Assembly (NCBI RefSeq): GCF_000166135.1
Contig: NC_014666.1
Span: forward strand, 744,001 to 808,000
Direction: 5' to 3'
Source of the DNA: Pseudofrankia inefficax
GTDB lineage: Bacteria > Actinomycetota > Actinomycetes > Frankiales > Frankiaceae
Length of the DNA stretch: 64,000 nt
Notes under the pieces: model-generated
The model's input: only the letters and a program-made list of their open reading frames with translations
The model's database searches: none
Told to the model about the DNA's origin: nothing
Shown: positions 1 to 8,264 of the stretch, in pieces
Numbering within the stretch: the first letter of the stretch is position 1
Layout of the letters: each line of letters starts with the position of its first letter
Program-made: the position numbers and the translations under genes

Positions 1-1254
1 CAGGTAGCCGTTCAGCCCGAGCATCACCGCCGACGCGAGCAGCCACAGCGCCAGGAAGTGCAGGTAGCTGACGTTCACCCACCGCAGCCCGGTCAGGCAG
101 GCGACCGGCGCCAGGAAGAGGCCCGCGGCCGTCGTCACCGCCAGGAGCGGGTAGTAGCTCAGCGAGAACAGGAACCTGGCCTGCAGGAGCCTCGGCAGCT
201 GGCGGGCGTGCCGCCAGAAGGTGTCCATGAACAGCACCATCAGGCTGCGCGACCACTGGAACTCCTGGGTGAGCGCGGCGGCGAACGTCGCCGGGCCGTC
301 CCCGTGCGCCTCGGCGTCCAGGGCGAAGGCGCCCTCCCAGCCGGCCGCGTTCAGCAGGTAGCTGGTCGAGAAGTCCTCGGCCAGCTCCGGGCCGATGCCG
401 CCGATCTCGCGCAGCGCCGCGGTCCGCACCGCGTAGTGCGAGCCGAAGCAGACCGGCGCGAGCCAGCCGTTCGACCCGACCTGGACCGGGCCGTGCAGGT
501 TGGCCTCCCGGTAGAGCCGGCCACGGGCCGCCCACGAGTCGGCGGCGTTCGCGTCGCACACGCTCGGTGCGGCGACGTAGCCGATCTTCGGGTCGGCGAA
601 CGGACGGACCATGTGGGCCAGGTAGTCCGGCGCCGGGACGTGGTCGGCGTCGAGCTGGGCGACCACGTCGTAGCGGTCGTAGCCCCAGTGGTCGTAGAAG
701 AAGGCGAGGTTGCCTTCCTTGCATTTCGTCCGGCGGGGCCAGGTGTCGCGGTGGTAGTCGGCGGCCCCGCGCCGGGTGGAGACCCGGACGCCGTGCTGGC
801 CGCACCAGTCGTAGGTCGTGGCGTCCGGGTCCTCGTCGCAGAGCCACACGTCGTACGGGTGTGGATAGTCCTGGGCGAGCATGCCGGCGAGCGTCGTGCG
901 CACGACCTCCCAGGGCTCCGACGGCGCCTTCGTCACCACGAACGCGACCCGCTGCCCCCGCAGCGCCAGCCTCGGGTTGACCCGGCGCAGCCGCAGCGAC
1001 GTCAGCACGAAGTAGACGGGCAGGTAGCACAGGTAGCCGAGCAGCGCCGTGTTCAGGACGAAGCCCGGCACCGTGACCAGGTGCGCCGGGTCGAACCACC
1101 AGCCCCAGAACAGCCCCAGCGCGGCGAGCCAGGCGAGGACGAACAGGCCCCGCACGGCCCGGTCGGTGCGGCCGAACATCGGCACGAACGTCGCGTCGTT
1201 CCGCTGTTCGCGCCCGCCCCCGAGCTGACCCAGCGGACCGGCCCGGTGCCGCAT
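1..1254 (-). CDS. Processive family 2 glycosyltransferase (cellulose-synthase-like), 3' end beyond window
   Basis: Membrane glycosyltransferase that probably builds a surface polysaccharide from a nucleotide sugar; only its first 418 codons lie in the window. The minus-strand translation starts [11 protein letters not shown], has two hydrophobic segments near the N-terminus, a GT-A domain with the metal-binding DAD (QLDADHVP), the AED acid motif (GPELAEDFSTSYLL), a QEFQWSRS stretch in the place of the QxxRW motif, and further hydrophobic segments running off the window (LALWLLASAVMLGLNGYL). This order is typical of cellulose or hyaluronan synthase-like enzymes. The ATG at 1254 overlaps the TGA of the upstream epimerase gene by one base (TGATG), so the two are probably translationally coupled. 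The sugar is not predictable; the coupled UXS-like gene suggests a pentose or uronic acid, which is inference. Confidence 0.85.
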   Translation of the reverse strand, partial: MRHRAGPLGQLGGGREQRNDATFVPMFGRTDRAVRGLFVLAWLAALGLFWGWWFDPAHLVTVPGFVLNTALLGYLCYLPVYFVLTSLRLRRVNPRLALRGQRVAFVVTKAPSEPWEVVRTTLAGMLAQDYPHPYDVWLCDEDPDATTYDWCGQHGVRVSTRRGAADYHRDTWPRRTKCKEGNLAFFYDHWGYDRYDVVAQLDADHVPAPDYLAHMVRPFADPKIGYVAAPSVCDANAADSWAARGRLYREANLHGPVQVGSNGWLAPVCFGSHYAVRTAALREIGGIGPELAEDFSTSYLLNAAGWEGAFALDAEAHGDGPATFAAALTQEFQWSRSLMVLFMDTFWRHARQLPRLLQARFLFSLSYYPLLAVTTAAGLFLAPVACLTGLRWVNVSYLHFLALWLLASAVMLGLNGYL

Positions 1255-2213
1255 CAGGCGGCTCGCGAGTGGGCCGCGCCGACGAGCTCGCGCTCGAGCC
1301 ACTCGATGGTGCGCGCGAGGCCGTCGCCGACGGCGACCTTCGGCTCCCAGCCGAGTTTCCCGCGGGCGATCGTGATGTCCGGCTGGCGGACCGTCGGGTC
1401 GTCGACCGGGCGCGGGATGAACGTGATCGGCGCCCGCGAGCCGCACAGGTCACGGACCAGCACCGCGGTGTCGAGGATCGACAGCTCGTGCGGGTTGCCG
1501 ATGTTCACCGGGCCGGGCAGGTCCGACCACAGCAGCCGCAGGATGCCCTCGACCAGGTCGTCCACGTAGCAGCAGGACCGGGTCTGCGAGCCGTCGCCGG
1601 CCACGGTGATCCCCTCGCCGCGCAGCGCCTGGGAGATGAACGTCGGGATGGCGCGGCCGTCGTCGGCGCGCATCCGGGGGCCGTAGGTGTTGAAGATCCG
1701 GACGATGCCGGTGTCCACACCCCTGGCCTTGCGGTAGGCCATGGTCAGCGCCTCGGCGAACCGCTTCGCCTCGTCGTACATGCTGCGCGGGCCGACCGGA
1801 TTGACGTTGCCCCAGTAGGACTCGGGCTGCGGGTGGACCTTCGGGTCGCCGTACGCCTCGGACGTGGAGGCGAGCAGGAACCGAGCGCCCTTCGCCTGCG
1901 CCAGGCCGAGCGCGTTGCGGGTGCCGGCGGAACCGACCATCAACGTCTCGATCGGCAGCCGGTAGTAGTCCACGGGGGACGCGGGAGACGCGAAGTGCAG
2001 CACGGCGTCCAGTGGTCCGGGCACGTGCAGGAACTCGGTGACATCCCGGTCGATGAGCCGGAACCGTCGGTTGGTGAGCAGATGCTCGACGTTCTCCGGC
2101 CGGCCGGTGACGAAGTTGTCGACGCAGATCACCTCTGCGCCGTCGGCCAGCAGCCGTTCGCACAGGTGACTGCCCAGGAACCCTGCTCCACCGGTGATTG
2201 CGACGCGCGACAT
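1254..2213 (-). CDS. NAD-dependent epimerase/dehydratase, UDP-glucuronate decarboxylase-like
   Basis: Extended SDR of 319 residues acting on a nucleotide sugar. The N-terminal Rossmann motif [14 protein letters not shown] binds NAD; the active site [10 protein letters not shown] carries YxxxK, and it is preceded by a [17 protein letters not shown] context close to that of UDP-glucuronate decarboxylases (UXS), which make UDP-xylose. The start at 2213 is chosen because AAGGGGG stands about six bases upstream; an in-frame ATG 22 codons earlier has no such site. It overlaps the downstream glycosyltransferase by one base, so it probably supplies that enzyme's donor sugar. A related 4-epimerase or 4,6-dehydratase cannot be excluded. 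Confidence 0.85.
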   Translation of the reverse strand: MSRVAITGGAGFLGSHLCERLLADGAEVICVDNFVTGRPENVEHLLTNRRFRLIDRDVTEFLHVPGPLDAVLHFASPASPVDYYRLPIETLMVGSAGTRNALGLAQAKGARFLLASTSEAYGDPKVHPQPESYWGNVNPVGPRSMYDEAKRFAEALTMAYRKARGVDTGIVRIFNTYGPRMRADDGRAIPTFISQALRGEGITVAGDGSQTRSCCYVDDLVEGILRLLWSDLPGPVNIGNPHELSILDTAVLVRDLCGSRAPITFIPRPVDDPTVRQPDITIARGKLGWEPKVAVGDGLARTIEWLERELVGAAHSRAA

Positions 2214-2743
2214 CACGTCCCCCTTCGTGAATGACCTCGTCGAACCGTCGGTCAGACGGCCGTGTACGGCGGTCGGCATCCGAAAGCGCGCGCGGCGGCG
2301 CGGACGGGCGGATGTCAGGGTGAGGTCTTGGTCGAGACCGCCAGGGCGCGGGACTCCTGTCCCGGGCCGGACCGGTCGCCCTCCTGACGCGGAGAAGCGC
2401 TGGTCGCGAGGCAGCCATCGGATGCGGGTCCGCTGCTCCCGACGCCTTGACGTCCGGGACGGTGTCGCGACCCTGCTGGCGACGATGCCGGTCGTGCCGA
2501 TGCACCTCGTCGCTTACTGATGGTACGCATCGGAGTAGCGATCTGTGCCGGTAGTCGGGCCGGACGGCCGTGGTGCTCGTCTCAGGTGAAGGGGATCTCG
2601 CTTTCTGTCACCGACCCGTCGGGGACGTCGCATGGCCTCCGCCTTACGTGATGCTTCGAGCGCGGGGCGGCGGCCCGACGGCGCGCGTTGATCGCGTCGT
2701 GCGATCTTCCGCTGGCGGGCTCGGATTGTCGGAGGGCGATGCG
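2214..2743. other. Divergent intergenic region, no gene recognised
   Basis: About 530 bases between the leftward epimerase and the rightward FUSC gene. It must hold both promoters. Reading frames here (for example one starting at 2530 on the minus strand) have no ribosome-binding site and translate to Pro/Arg/Ser-rich text without any recognisable domain. A good Shine-Dalgarno (GGAGG, 2731-2735) belongs to the FUSC gene. Confidence 0.5.
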
Positions 2744-4552
2744 ATGCTGGGATTCGTGTCCGGGTTCGTCATCCCCAGGTCCCGGGTGACCGCCCTCGCG
2801 GCCGCCCTGCGCACCGGTGCTGTCACGACGGCGGTCGTCATGGCCGCGGTGCTCGCGAGTTTCGGCAGCGCGCTGGGCGTCGAGCACGCCGCGGGGCTGT
2901 CCGTCGGCGTCGTCATCCAGGCCGTCGTCCTCACCATCACCGTCTCCCGCACGGAGCGCCGCCGGGCCGCACGGGCAACGCCCGCCGGGCGCCGGCTGCT
3001 GCCCGTGCTCGGGCGGCTTCTGCTGCTGCCCGCCGTGGCGGTGGCGGCGAGCGAGGTCGGGACGCTGATGCTGCGGCACCCGAACCTCGGCGACACGCTG
3101 TTCGTCCTGGGGCTCAGCGGCGCGATCTGGATCCGGCGGTTCGGCCCGACCGCCGTGCGCGCCGGCACCCTGGCGACGCTGCCGTTCATCGCGCTGCTGA
3201 TCGTCCCCGCCGCCGCGGGTCCCGGCGAGGTGTCCCGCTGGTGGTCGGTGCTGATGGCCGTGATCGCGTCCTTCTGGGCGATCACGCTGCACGAGCTGGC
3301 CGACTGGGCCGGCCTTTTGCCGTCGGGCACTGGAACCGGCGGCGCCGCGCCCCCGGTTCCGCCGACGCAGGCACCGGCAGCGACCCCTCAGGCCGGATCG
3401 ACGGACCTCCGGCGCCTGGTCCCCAAGAACCTGGTGCCCAAGAAGCTGCAGCCCAGCACGAAGATGGCCGCGCAGATGGCGGTCGGGCTGGGCGCCGCGT
3501 TCGCCGTCGGGCGGTGGGCGTTCCCGGACCACTGGCCCTGGCTGGTGGTCACCGCGTACATCGTGGCCGCGGGCAACCGTGGGCGCGGTGACGTCGCGGT
3601 GAAGAGCCTCTCCCGGCTCGCCGGCGGCGCGGTCGGAACGGTGGCGGCGACGGTCGCGGTCAGCGCGGCCTCCGCCCACAGCCCCTGGACGGTTGTCGCG
3701 ATCTTCGTGGTGCTCGCCGTGGCGCTCGCGCTGCGCAACCTGCACTACGCGTTCTGGGCGGCGGGCGTGACCTCGATGCTCGCGCTGCTGTACGGCTACT
3801 TCGGCCTGACCAGCACGCACGTGCTGGACGAGCGGCTGGAGGCGATCGCCGTCGGCTCCGCGCTGGCGGTCGCGGCGAGCTGGCTGGTGCTGCCCATCCG
3901 GACCAGGGACGTCACTCGGTCCCGGGTCGCCAAGGCGGCCGCCGCCCTGACGGACACGCTGCTCGCGGTCGCCCGCGACGAGGCGGCGACGCTGGCCGAC
4001 CGGAGGGACGCGTTCCGCGCCGCGGTCGACGAGCTGGGCCTGATCGCCGAGACGCTCGCCGTGCGCCGCCTGGTCTGGAAGGCGCTGCGCCGGCCGGGTC
4101 CGTACCTGGCCGACGCCGTCACCGCGGTAAGACGATGCCAGGAGCCCCTCGACGCCCTGGTCGGGGCACTCGACGAGGCGCCCGGAGCGCTGGCGAACGG
4201 CGCGAACCGGCGCCGGGCCGGCGGACTGGCCCGCCAGCTCGGTGGCGTGCGCCGCGCGATCGCCGGCCGCCCGGAGCCCGCGGCCGAGGTTCCCCGCCAG
4301 AGTGCTCCCGGCGGCCGGCCCGCCGGAGCGGCGGCGCCGGATCTGGTCGCCGCCGCGCTCGACGAGCTCGCGGACGCGGTCGCCATCCTCCAGGTGGTCT
4401 TTCCGCCCCGGGCGGCGCCGCCCGGTCAACCGACTCCGGCCGAGCGGCCTGACGCTGGCACGGCCGTGCCGCCCGTCCCGCGCTCGGCGCCGGCTCCGGA
4501 CGTCCCGGCCGGCGGTCCGCTCCCGGACGCGCGGCCGGCGGAACTGTCCTAG
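2744..4552 (+). CDS. FUSC-family (aromatic acid exporter-like) membrane protein
   Basis: Integral membrane protein of 602 residues. The N-terminal half has about five to six hydrophobic helices (for example GAVTTAVVMAAVLASF and VGVVIQAVVLTITV). A linker with VPKNLVPKKL is followed by the FUSC-like module MAAQMAVGLGAAFAVGRW and PWLVVTAYIVAAGNRGRG, a second cluster of helices, and a soluble C-terminal Ala/Pro-rich tail. This two-part plan matches FusC/YccS-type proteins linked to efflux of aromatic acids; the substrate is unknown. The start at 2744 is chosen from GGAGG eight bases upstream; the longer open frame to 2570 reads as non-coding. The next gene begins 20 bases after the stop on the same strand. 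Confidence 0.8.
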   Translation: MLGFVSGFVIPRSRVTALAAALRTGAVTTAVVMAAVLASFGSALGVEHAAGLSVGVVIQAVVLTITVSRTERRRAARATPAGRRLLPVLGRLLLLPAVAVAASEVGTLMLRHPNLGDTLFVLGLSGAIWIRRFGPTAVRAGTLATLPFIALLIVPAAAGPGEVSRWWSVLMAVIASFWAITLHELADWAGLLPSGTGTGGAAPPVPPTQAPAATPQAGSTDLRRLVPKNLVPKKLQPSTKMAAQMAVGLGAAFAVGRWAFPDHWPWLVVTAYIVAAGNRGRGDVAVKSLSRLAGGAVGTVAATVAVSAASAHSPWTVVAIFVVLAVALALRNLHYAFWAAGVTSMLALLYGYFGLTSTHVLDERLEAIAVGSALAVAASWLVLPIRTRDVTRSRVAKAAAALTDTLLAVARDEAATLADRRDAFRAAVDELGLIAETLAVRRLVWKALRRPGPYLADAVTAVRRCQEPLDALVGALDEAPGALANGANRRRAGGLARQLGGVRRAIAGRPEPAAEVPRQSAPGGRPAGAAAPDLVAAALDELADAVAILQVVFPPRAAPPGQPTPAERPDAGTAVPPVPRSAPAPDVPAGGPLPDARPAELS

Positions 4553-4572
4553 GCCCGCCGTAGTCTGCGGCC

Positions 4573-5922
4573 ATGACGGTCGAGCGGCTGACGGCGGGAC
4601 AGGCGCGGCGGCTGGCGCTGGCGACGCAGGGATTCGCGCGGGCCAGGCCGGCGGCGGCGAAGCCGGCCGACCGCAGGCAGCTGCGGTGGCTGTTCGACCG
4701 GGTGGGCGTCCTGCAGATCGACTCGGTCAACGTCCTGAGCCGGTCGCACTACCTGCCGGGCTGGTCGCGGCTCGGCGGCTACGCGCGGCCGGCGCTCGAC
4801 GACTACGTCCACCGCCATCGGCACGCCTACGAGTACTGGGCGCACGAGGCGTCGTTCGTGCCGATCGGCTGGGAGCCGCTGCTGCGCTGGCGGGCCGCGG
4901 GCGCGCTCGCCGGCGACGGAATGTGGAAGGGGCTCGCCCACTTCGGCCGGGAGCGGTCGGACTACGTGGCCAAGGTGCTCGCCGAGGTCGAGGCCGGCGG
5001 CCCGGTGACCGCCTCCCAGCTGTCCGAGCCCGGGACCGGCCGGGGATCCTGGTGGGGCTGGGCCGACGGGAAACGGGCGCTGGAGTTCCTCCTGTGGACC
5101 GGCCAGGTCTGCGCCGCCGGGCGGCGGACGACGTTCGAACGCACCTACGACCTGCCCGACCGGGTGCTGCCGGCCGTCGTGCGGGCCACGCCCAACCCGG
5201 ATCCGGCGGACGCGCACCGGGCGCTGCTGCTGCACGCCGCCGACCGGCTCGGCGTCGCCCTCGCCGCCGACCTGCGCGACTACTTCCGGCTGCCGGCCGC
5301 GGTCGTGCGGCCTCGGCTGGCCGAGCTGGTCGAGGCCGGTGACCTGGTCGCGGTGGCGGTCGACGGCTGGCCGGCTCCCGCGTACCTGCGGCCGGGGCTG
5401 ACCATCCCGCGCCGCGTGGACGCGGCCGCGCTGCTCTCGCCGTTCGACTCCCTGATCTGGGAACGGGCCAGGACCCGCCGGCTGTTCGGCATGGAGGTCA
5501 AGCTCGAGGTCTACACGCCCGCGCAGGACCGGCGCTACGGCTATTACGTGCTGCCGTTCCTGCTCGGCGACCGCCTGGTGGCCCGGGTCGACCTCAAGGC
5601 CGACCGGGCCGCCGGCGTGCTGCGGGTCCAGGCCGCCTGGCTGGAACCGCCGGAGCACCAGCCGGACGCCCTGACCAGGGCAGCCGCCAAGGCCCTTCCC
5701 GGCCCCGGCGTCGTCGCCGCGGCGTTGGCCACCGAGCTGACCGGCATGTCCCGATGGCTAGGCCTCGGCCCGGTCGAGGTGGCGCCCCGCGGAACCCTCG
5801 CCGCCGACCTGACCCGCGCCCTCGCGGCCCGGGAGATCCTGGACCCGGCACCCGTACCAGGCGTCCCTCTGCCGACGGCCGGACCGCAACTGGGCCCGGA
5901 ACTCTCCGCACCCGCGCACTGA
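4573..5922 (+). CDS. Winged-helix DNA glycosylase of the YcaQ/AlkX (HTH_42) family
   Basis: Protein of 449 residues of the HTH_42 superfamily, whose members remove alkylated bases or unhook interstrand crosslinks. The catalytic Q-x-D motif is visible as QID at residues 48-50, inside VLQIDSVNVLSRSHYLP, which is the signature context of the YcaQ-like branch; the AlkZ branch carries QxQ. Other family blocks are YEYWAHEASFVP and the C-terminal LLSPFDSLIWERARTRRLFG and KAWL-type beta region. Length is close to the family norm of about 400. It follows the FUSC gene by 20 bases and may be co-transcribed with it. Role in crosslink repair is from family knowledge, not from anything local. Confidence 0.85.
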   Translation: MTVERLTAGQARRLALATQGFARARPAAAKPADRRQLRWLFDRVGVLQIDSVNVLSRSHYLPGWSRLGGYARPALDDYVHRHRHAYEYWAHEASFVPIGWEPLLRWRAAGALAGDGMWKGLAHFGRERSDYVAKVLAEVEAGGPVTASQLSEPGTGRGSWWGWADGKRALEFLLWTGQVCAAGRRTTFERTYDLPDRVLPAVVRATPNPDPADAHRALLLHAADRLGVALAADLRDYFRLPAAVVRPRLAELVEAGDLVAVAVDGWPAPAYLRPGLTIPRRVDAAALLSPFDSLIWERARTRRLFGMEVKLEVYTPAQDRRYGYYVLPFLLGDRLVARVDLKADRAAGVLRVQAAWLEPPEHQPDALTRAAAKALPGPGVVAAALATELTGMSRWLGLGPVEVAPRGTLAADLTRALAAREILDPAPVPGVPLPTAGPQLGPELSAPAH

Positions 5923-5995
5923 CGTCGCGGCCCGGGTCTGTCCGGACCGCGGCGCGTGTTGCGCGAAACGCGGAGATCTGCTTTTGCCCGAGCGG

Positions 5996-6706
5996 CTACG
6001 TGGCTGCCCGCCGGCCTGCCTCGTCGGCGAGGGAGACCGCGAGCAGCCGGGTCAGTGCCGGCGTGTCCTGGGCGTCGAGCATGGCGAGGTAGGCGGGTCG
6101 CTGGGCGACCTGAATGATTGCCGGGAACCCGAACCGGCGAATGGTCTGGTAAGCGATGATCGCGCGGCCGGTGCGGCCATTGCCGTCGGAGAACGGATGG
6201 ATGCGTTCGAACGCGATGTGGGCCCCGGCGATCGCTTCCAGCAGGGCCTCATTGTCAAGATTGGCGGTCTGCCACTCGGACTGGTCGGCCCACTGGAGCA
6301 TGAGCTCCGGGACGCGGTCAGGTGGCGCTGGCCGCCAGGAGGCGCCGGCGACGATGTTGCTCGCCGTCTTGTACTGACCGTGGTCGTGGGTCAGGTGATC
6401 CATCAGCGCGGAGTGCAGGTCCCTGACTAGACCGGTCGTCAGAGGCTCGTTGGACGAGATGGCCCGCAGCACGCGGGCGAGGGCTTGGTAGTGGTTGGCG
6501 ACCTCGTAAAGCTCCCGCATCGGCGTGCCGGCCACGGGCGCACGCTCGTCGACCAGCAGCGTGATGGCGTCCGACAAGGTGAGGGTGTTGCCCTCGATTG
6601 CCGTCGAATGGTGCGCCAGGCGCACCAACACGTCGTCGGCGTAGGCCGGTGCCAGCACCCCGGTCCCGGCGACGTCGGCCAGGAACTCCTGCCTGGTCCA
6701 CGTCAT
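5996..6706 (-). CDS. Fic-domain protein (self-inhibited AMP-transferase type)
   Basis: Fic enzyme of 236 residues. The Fic core motif HPFSDGNGRTGR (about residues 170-181) is fully canonical, with the catalytic His and the phosphate-binding GNGR. An intrinsic inhibitory motif of the (S/T)xxxE(G/N) type is present as STAIEGN at 34-40, N-terminal to the Fic core as in class II Fic proteins, so activity is expected to be autoinhibited by Glu. The start at 6706 overlaps the stop of the upstream AbrB-like gene (ATGA). Target protein unknown. The pair could act as a toxin-antitoxin-like module or a regulated AMPylator/deAMPylator. Confidence 0.9.
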   Translation of the reverse strand: MTWTRQEFLADVAGTGVLAPAYADDVLVRLAHHSTAIEGNTLTLSDAITLLVDERAPVAGTPMRELYEVANHYQALARVLRAISSNEPLTTGLVRDLHSALMDHLTHDHGQYKTASNIVAGASWRPAPPDRVPELMLQWADQSEWQTANLDNEALLEAIAGAHIAFERIHPFSDGNGRTGRAIIAYQTIRRFGFPAIIQVAQRPAYLAMLDAQDTPALTRLLAVSLADEAGRRAAT

Positions 6707-6909
6707 GACCGGGTCCGGGCCGCGTTGATCACGGCGAGCAGTTCGGGCAGCGAGGAGTTCTCGTGCTGGCTCACCGCCCGGACCTCGAGTACCCCGGCGC
6801 GGAAGGTCGCCTCGACAGTGTCTCCGGGACTGACGCCCAGCGCGCGCAGCTCGGCCGGGCTGATCGTGATGCCTGCCGAGTTCCCGATCGTGACGACCTT
6901 CTTGCGCAT
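6703..6909 (-). CDS. AbrB/MazE-type swapped-hairpin transcription factor or antitoxin
   Basis: Small protein of 68 residues beginning MRKKVVTIGNSAGITISP, the typical SpoVT-AbrB domain start (IGNSAGITI then ELRALGVSPGDTVE). It should form a DNA-binding dimer and repress its own operon. It overlaps the Fic gene by four bases (ATGA), so the two are coupled. The start at 6909 is chosen because homology begins exactly there; the open frame to 7044 is non-coding in character. The C-terminal tail (residues 52-68) is short and could contact the Fic protein, which is speculation. Confidence 0.85.
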   Translation of the reverse strand: MRKKVVTIGNSAGITISPAELRALGVSPGDTVEATFRAGVLEVRAVSQHENSSLPELLAVINAARTRS

Positions 6910-7043
6910 ACGAACACGATACTTCAGGTACGAACTCGACATGCGCCACGGCGAGATCCCCGGCGACGTGATTCGCCGTGCACCTCGATTTCTCGACCGT
7001 GAGGTGTGGCTCGCCAAGGTCCACTCGCTCCGCACCTTGATCA

Positions 7044-7118
7044 TGATCGCGGGTTCAGCCCTCGAATGGTTGTGACCGGGGCCGATTCACGACCATCCGA
7101 GGGCGAAAACGGCGATCA
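7044..7118. repeat. 75-bp palindromic element, family A copy 1
   Basis: Imperfect inverted repeat: the left arm TGATCGCGGGTTCAGCCCT is mirrored by a right arm ending GGCGATCA at 7118. Three other copies of the same length lie at 24848, 32926 and 49033. It sits in the gap upstream of the AbrB/Fic pair. Folded as RNA it would give a long stem of about 30 pairs with a short loop. Confidence 0.8.
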
Positions 7119-7149
7119 TCGCGCAGGTGTCACGTGGGAACGCTGCGGC

Positions 7150-7719
7150 TCACCGCCTGCTCAGGGGTGCGTTCCAGTCGGCGGACGGCAGGGGGTCGGC
7201 CGTGACGACTCGGCCGCCCAGCCACTCGAAGCGGACCGTCGTGGCGCCGCCGGTCGGGCAGCACATCGGGTCGTCGGGGCGGTAGAGCTGGTACTGCAGC
7301 GCGACGGTGTCGTTGGTCGACCACACCCAGGATGTGGACGCGCTCGCGACGCCCGCGTCGACGCCCACGTAGCGGCCGTCATGGAAGAGGAAGGCCTGCT
7401 GCGGGTGCCCGTCGGCTGAGCCGGTGAGTATGCCGATGATCACACTCAGGCTTCGGCCGGGGTCGTAGCCGGACGTGTCGGCCGGGGTGTAGCCGGCTGC
7501 CTTGACCGCTCCGATGGCGAGGTTCAGGCCGGCGGCAGGCGACCGGCCGGAGGCCGGCGGGCTGGCGGCACCGCTGGCGACGCCAGGACTGGCGAACCAG
7601 GCGAGGCCACACAGCGCGAGGCCGCAGGCCACCTGCCGACCGCGGGATCGACGTCCAGCGGGCTCGTCCCCAGTGCGCCGGCCTCGTCGAGCCAGGTCTC
7701 GAATCATGGGTTTGGCCAT
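7150..7719 (-). CDS. LppP/LprE-like exported protein
   Basis: Protein of 189 residues with an Arg-rich N-terminus (RRGRRTGDEPAGRRSRGR) followed by a hydrophobic segment VACGLALCGLAWFASPGVASGA and a probable signal cleavage after ASGA. The mature part contains AVKAAGYTPADTSGYDP and the C-terminal PMCCPTGGATTVRFEWLGG, which is characteristic of the mycobacterial LppP/LprE lipoprotein family. No clean lipobox is visible, so it may be secreted rather than lipidated. GGAGG six bases upstream of ATG 7719 fixes the start; the longer frame is not needed. Function of the family is unknown. Confidence 0.75.
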   Translation of the reverse strand: MAKPMIRDLARRGRRTGDEPAGRRSRGRQVACGLALCGLAWFASPGVASGAASPPASGRSPAAGLNLAIGAVKAAGYTPADTSGYDPGRSLSVIIGILTGSADGHPQQAFLFHDGRYVGVDAGVASASTSWVWSTNDTVALQYQLYRPDDPMCCPTGGATTVRFEWLGGRVVTADPLPSADWNAPLSRR

Positions 7720-8264
7720 GGTCCGCCTCCTGCCGGAGTGGGGTGCCCGGTCCTGGCTGGCGGAGTCGCCGGCTGGCCGGGTCGCGCCGACCGCTGGGCC
7801 TGGCGAGCCCGAGAAGCAGGGGCAAGGTCGCGGCGGTCGCGAGGCAGGTACCCCAGAGCGCGCGGCGTCATCCAGTAAACGGGCGCCTGGTCCCGTGTGC
7901 GGCTCTTCGCTCCGGCCCGGTTTCACCGGTTTGTCGGGCGGTGTCGGGCTGGCGACGGGAGGGGAGCAGCGTCACGCGGCAGCTGCGGCCCATCCGCGAT
8001 AGTGTTAAGTTAACCTAACCTGATCTATCCCGGCTGGTGTGTTTCGTGTGGAGGTGTCGGTGTGGCCGCTGTCCCTGAGCCGCGACGGTTGCATGCGTTC
8101 GGCGACGTGTCCACAGATGTCCTCAGGACCGCGAGCGGTTCTAGGACCGCTCCTGTCTCCAGGACCGCGAGCGGTTCCGCGACCGCGACTGTCCGCGGGA
8201 CCGCGACGGCGTACACCGTGTCCACCGGGCGCCCGGACGCGCCCGGCGTCGAACGGGCGAGCCG
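7720..8264. other. Divergent intergenic region with iron box and repeat-rich leader
   Basis: 545 bases between the LppP/LprE-like gene and the sucrase/ferredoxin-like gene. It holds the IdeR-type box at 8005-8023 and, from about 8110 to 8205, several partial copies of GGACCGCgaGCGGTTC that make the transcript leader rich in hairpins. An open frame 8062-8268 ends by overlapping the next start (ATGA) but has low-complexity Thr/Ser/Arg content and no Shine-Dalgarno, so it is not called as a gene. Confidence 0.5.
8005..8023 (+). promoter_or_regulatory. DtxR/IdeR/DmdR-type iron box
   Basis: TTAAGTTAACCTAACCTGA matches the 19-bp DtxR-family operator TTAGGTTAGCCTAACCTAA at 16 of 19 positions. It lies about 240 bases upstream of the sucrase/ferredoxin-like start and 285 bases upstream of the divergent LppP/LprE-like start. 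Iron-dependent repression of the ferredoxin-like gene is the simplest reading. Confidence 0.75.

Noticed and set aside
58-1569. Long plus-strand open frame of 503 codons
   Set aside because: It is the antisense shadow of the minus-strand glycosyltransferase and epimerase; the translation is Arg/Gly/Val-rich without domains, whereas the minus strand gives clear GT2 and SDR motifs.
2315-2530. Possible 71-codon minus-strand gene in the first divergent gap
   Set aside because: There is no ribosome-binding site, the composition is low complexity and no domain is visible.
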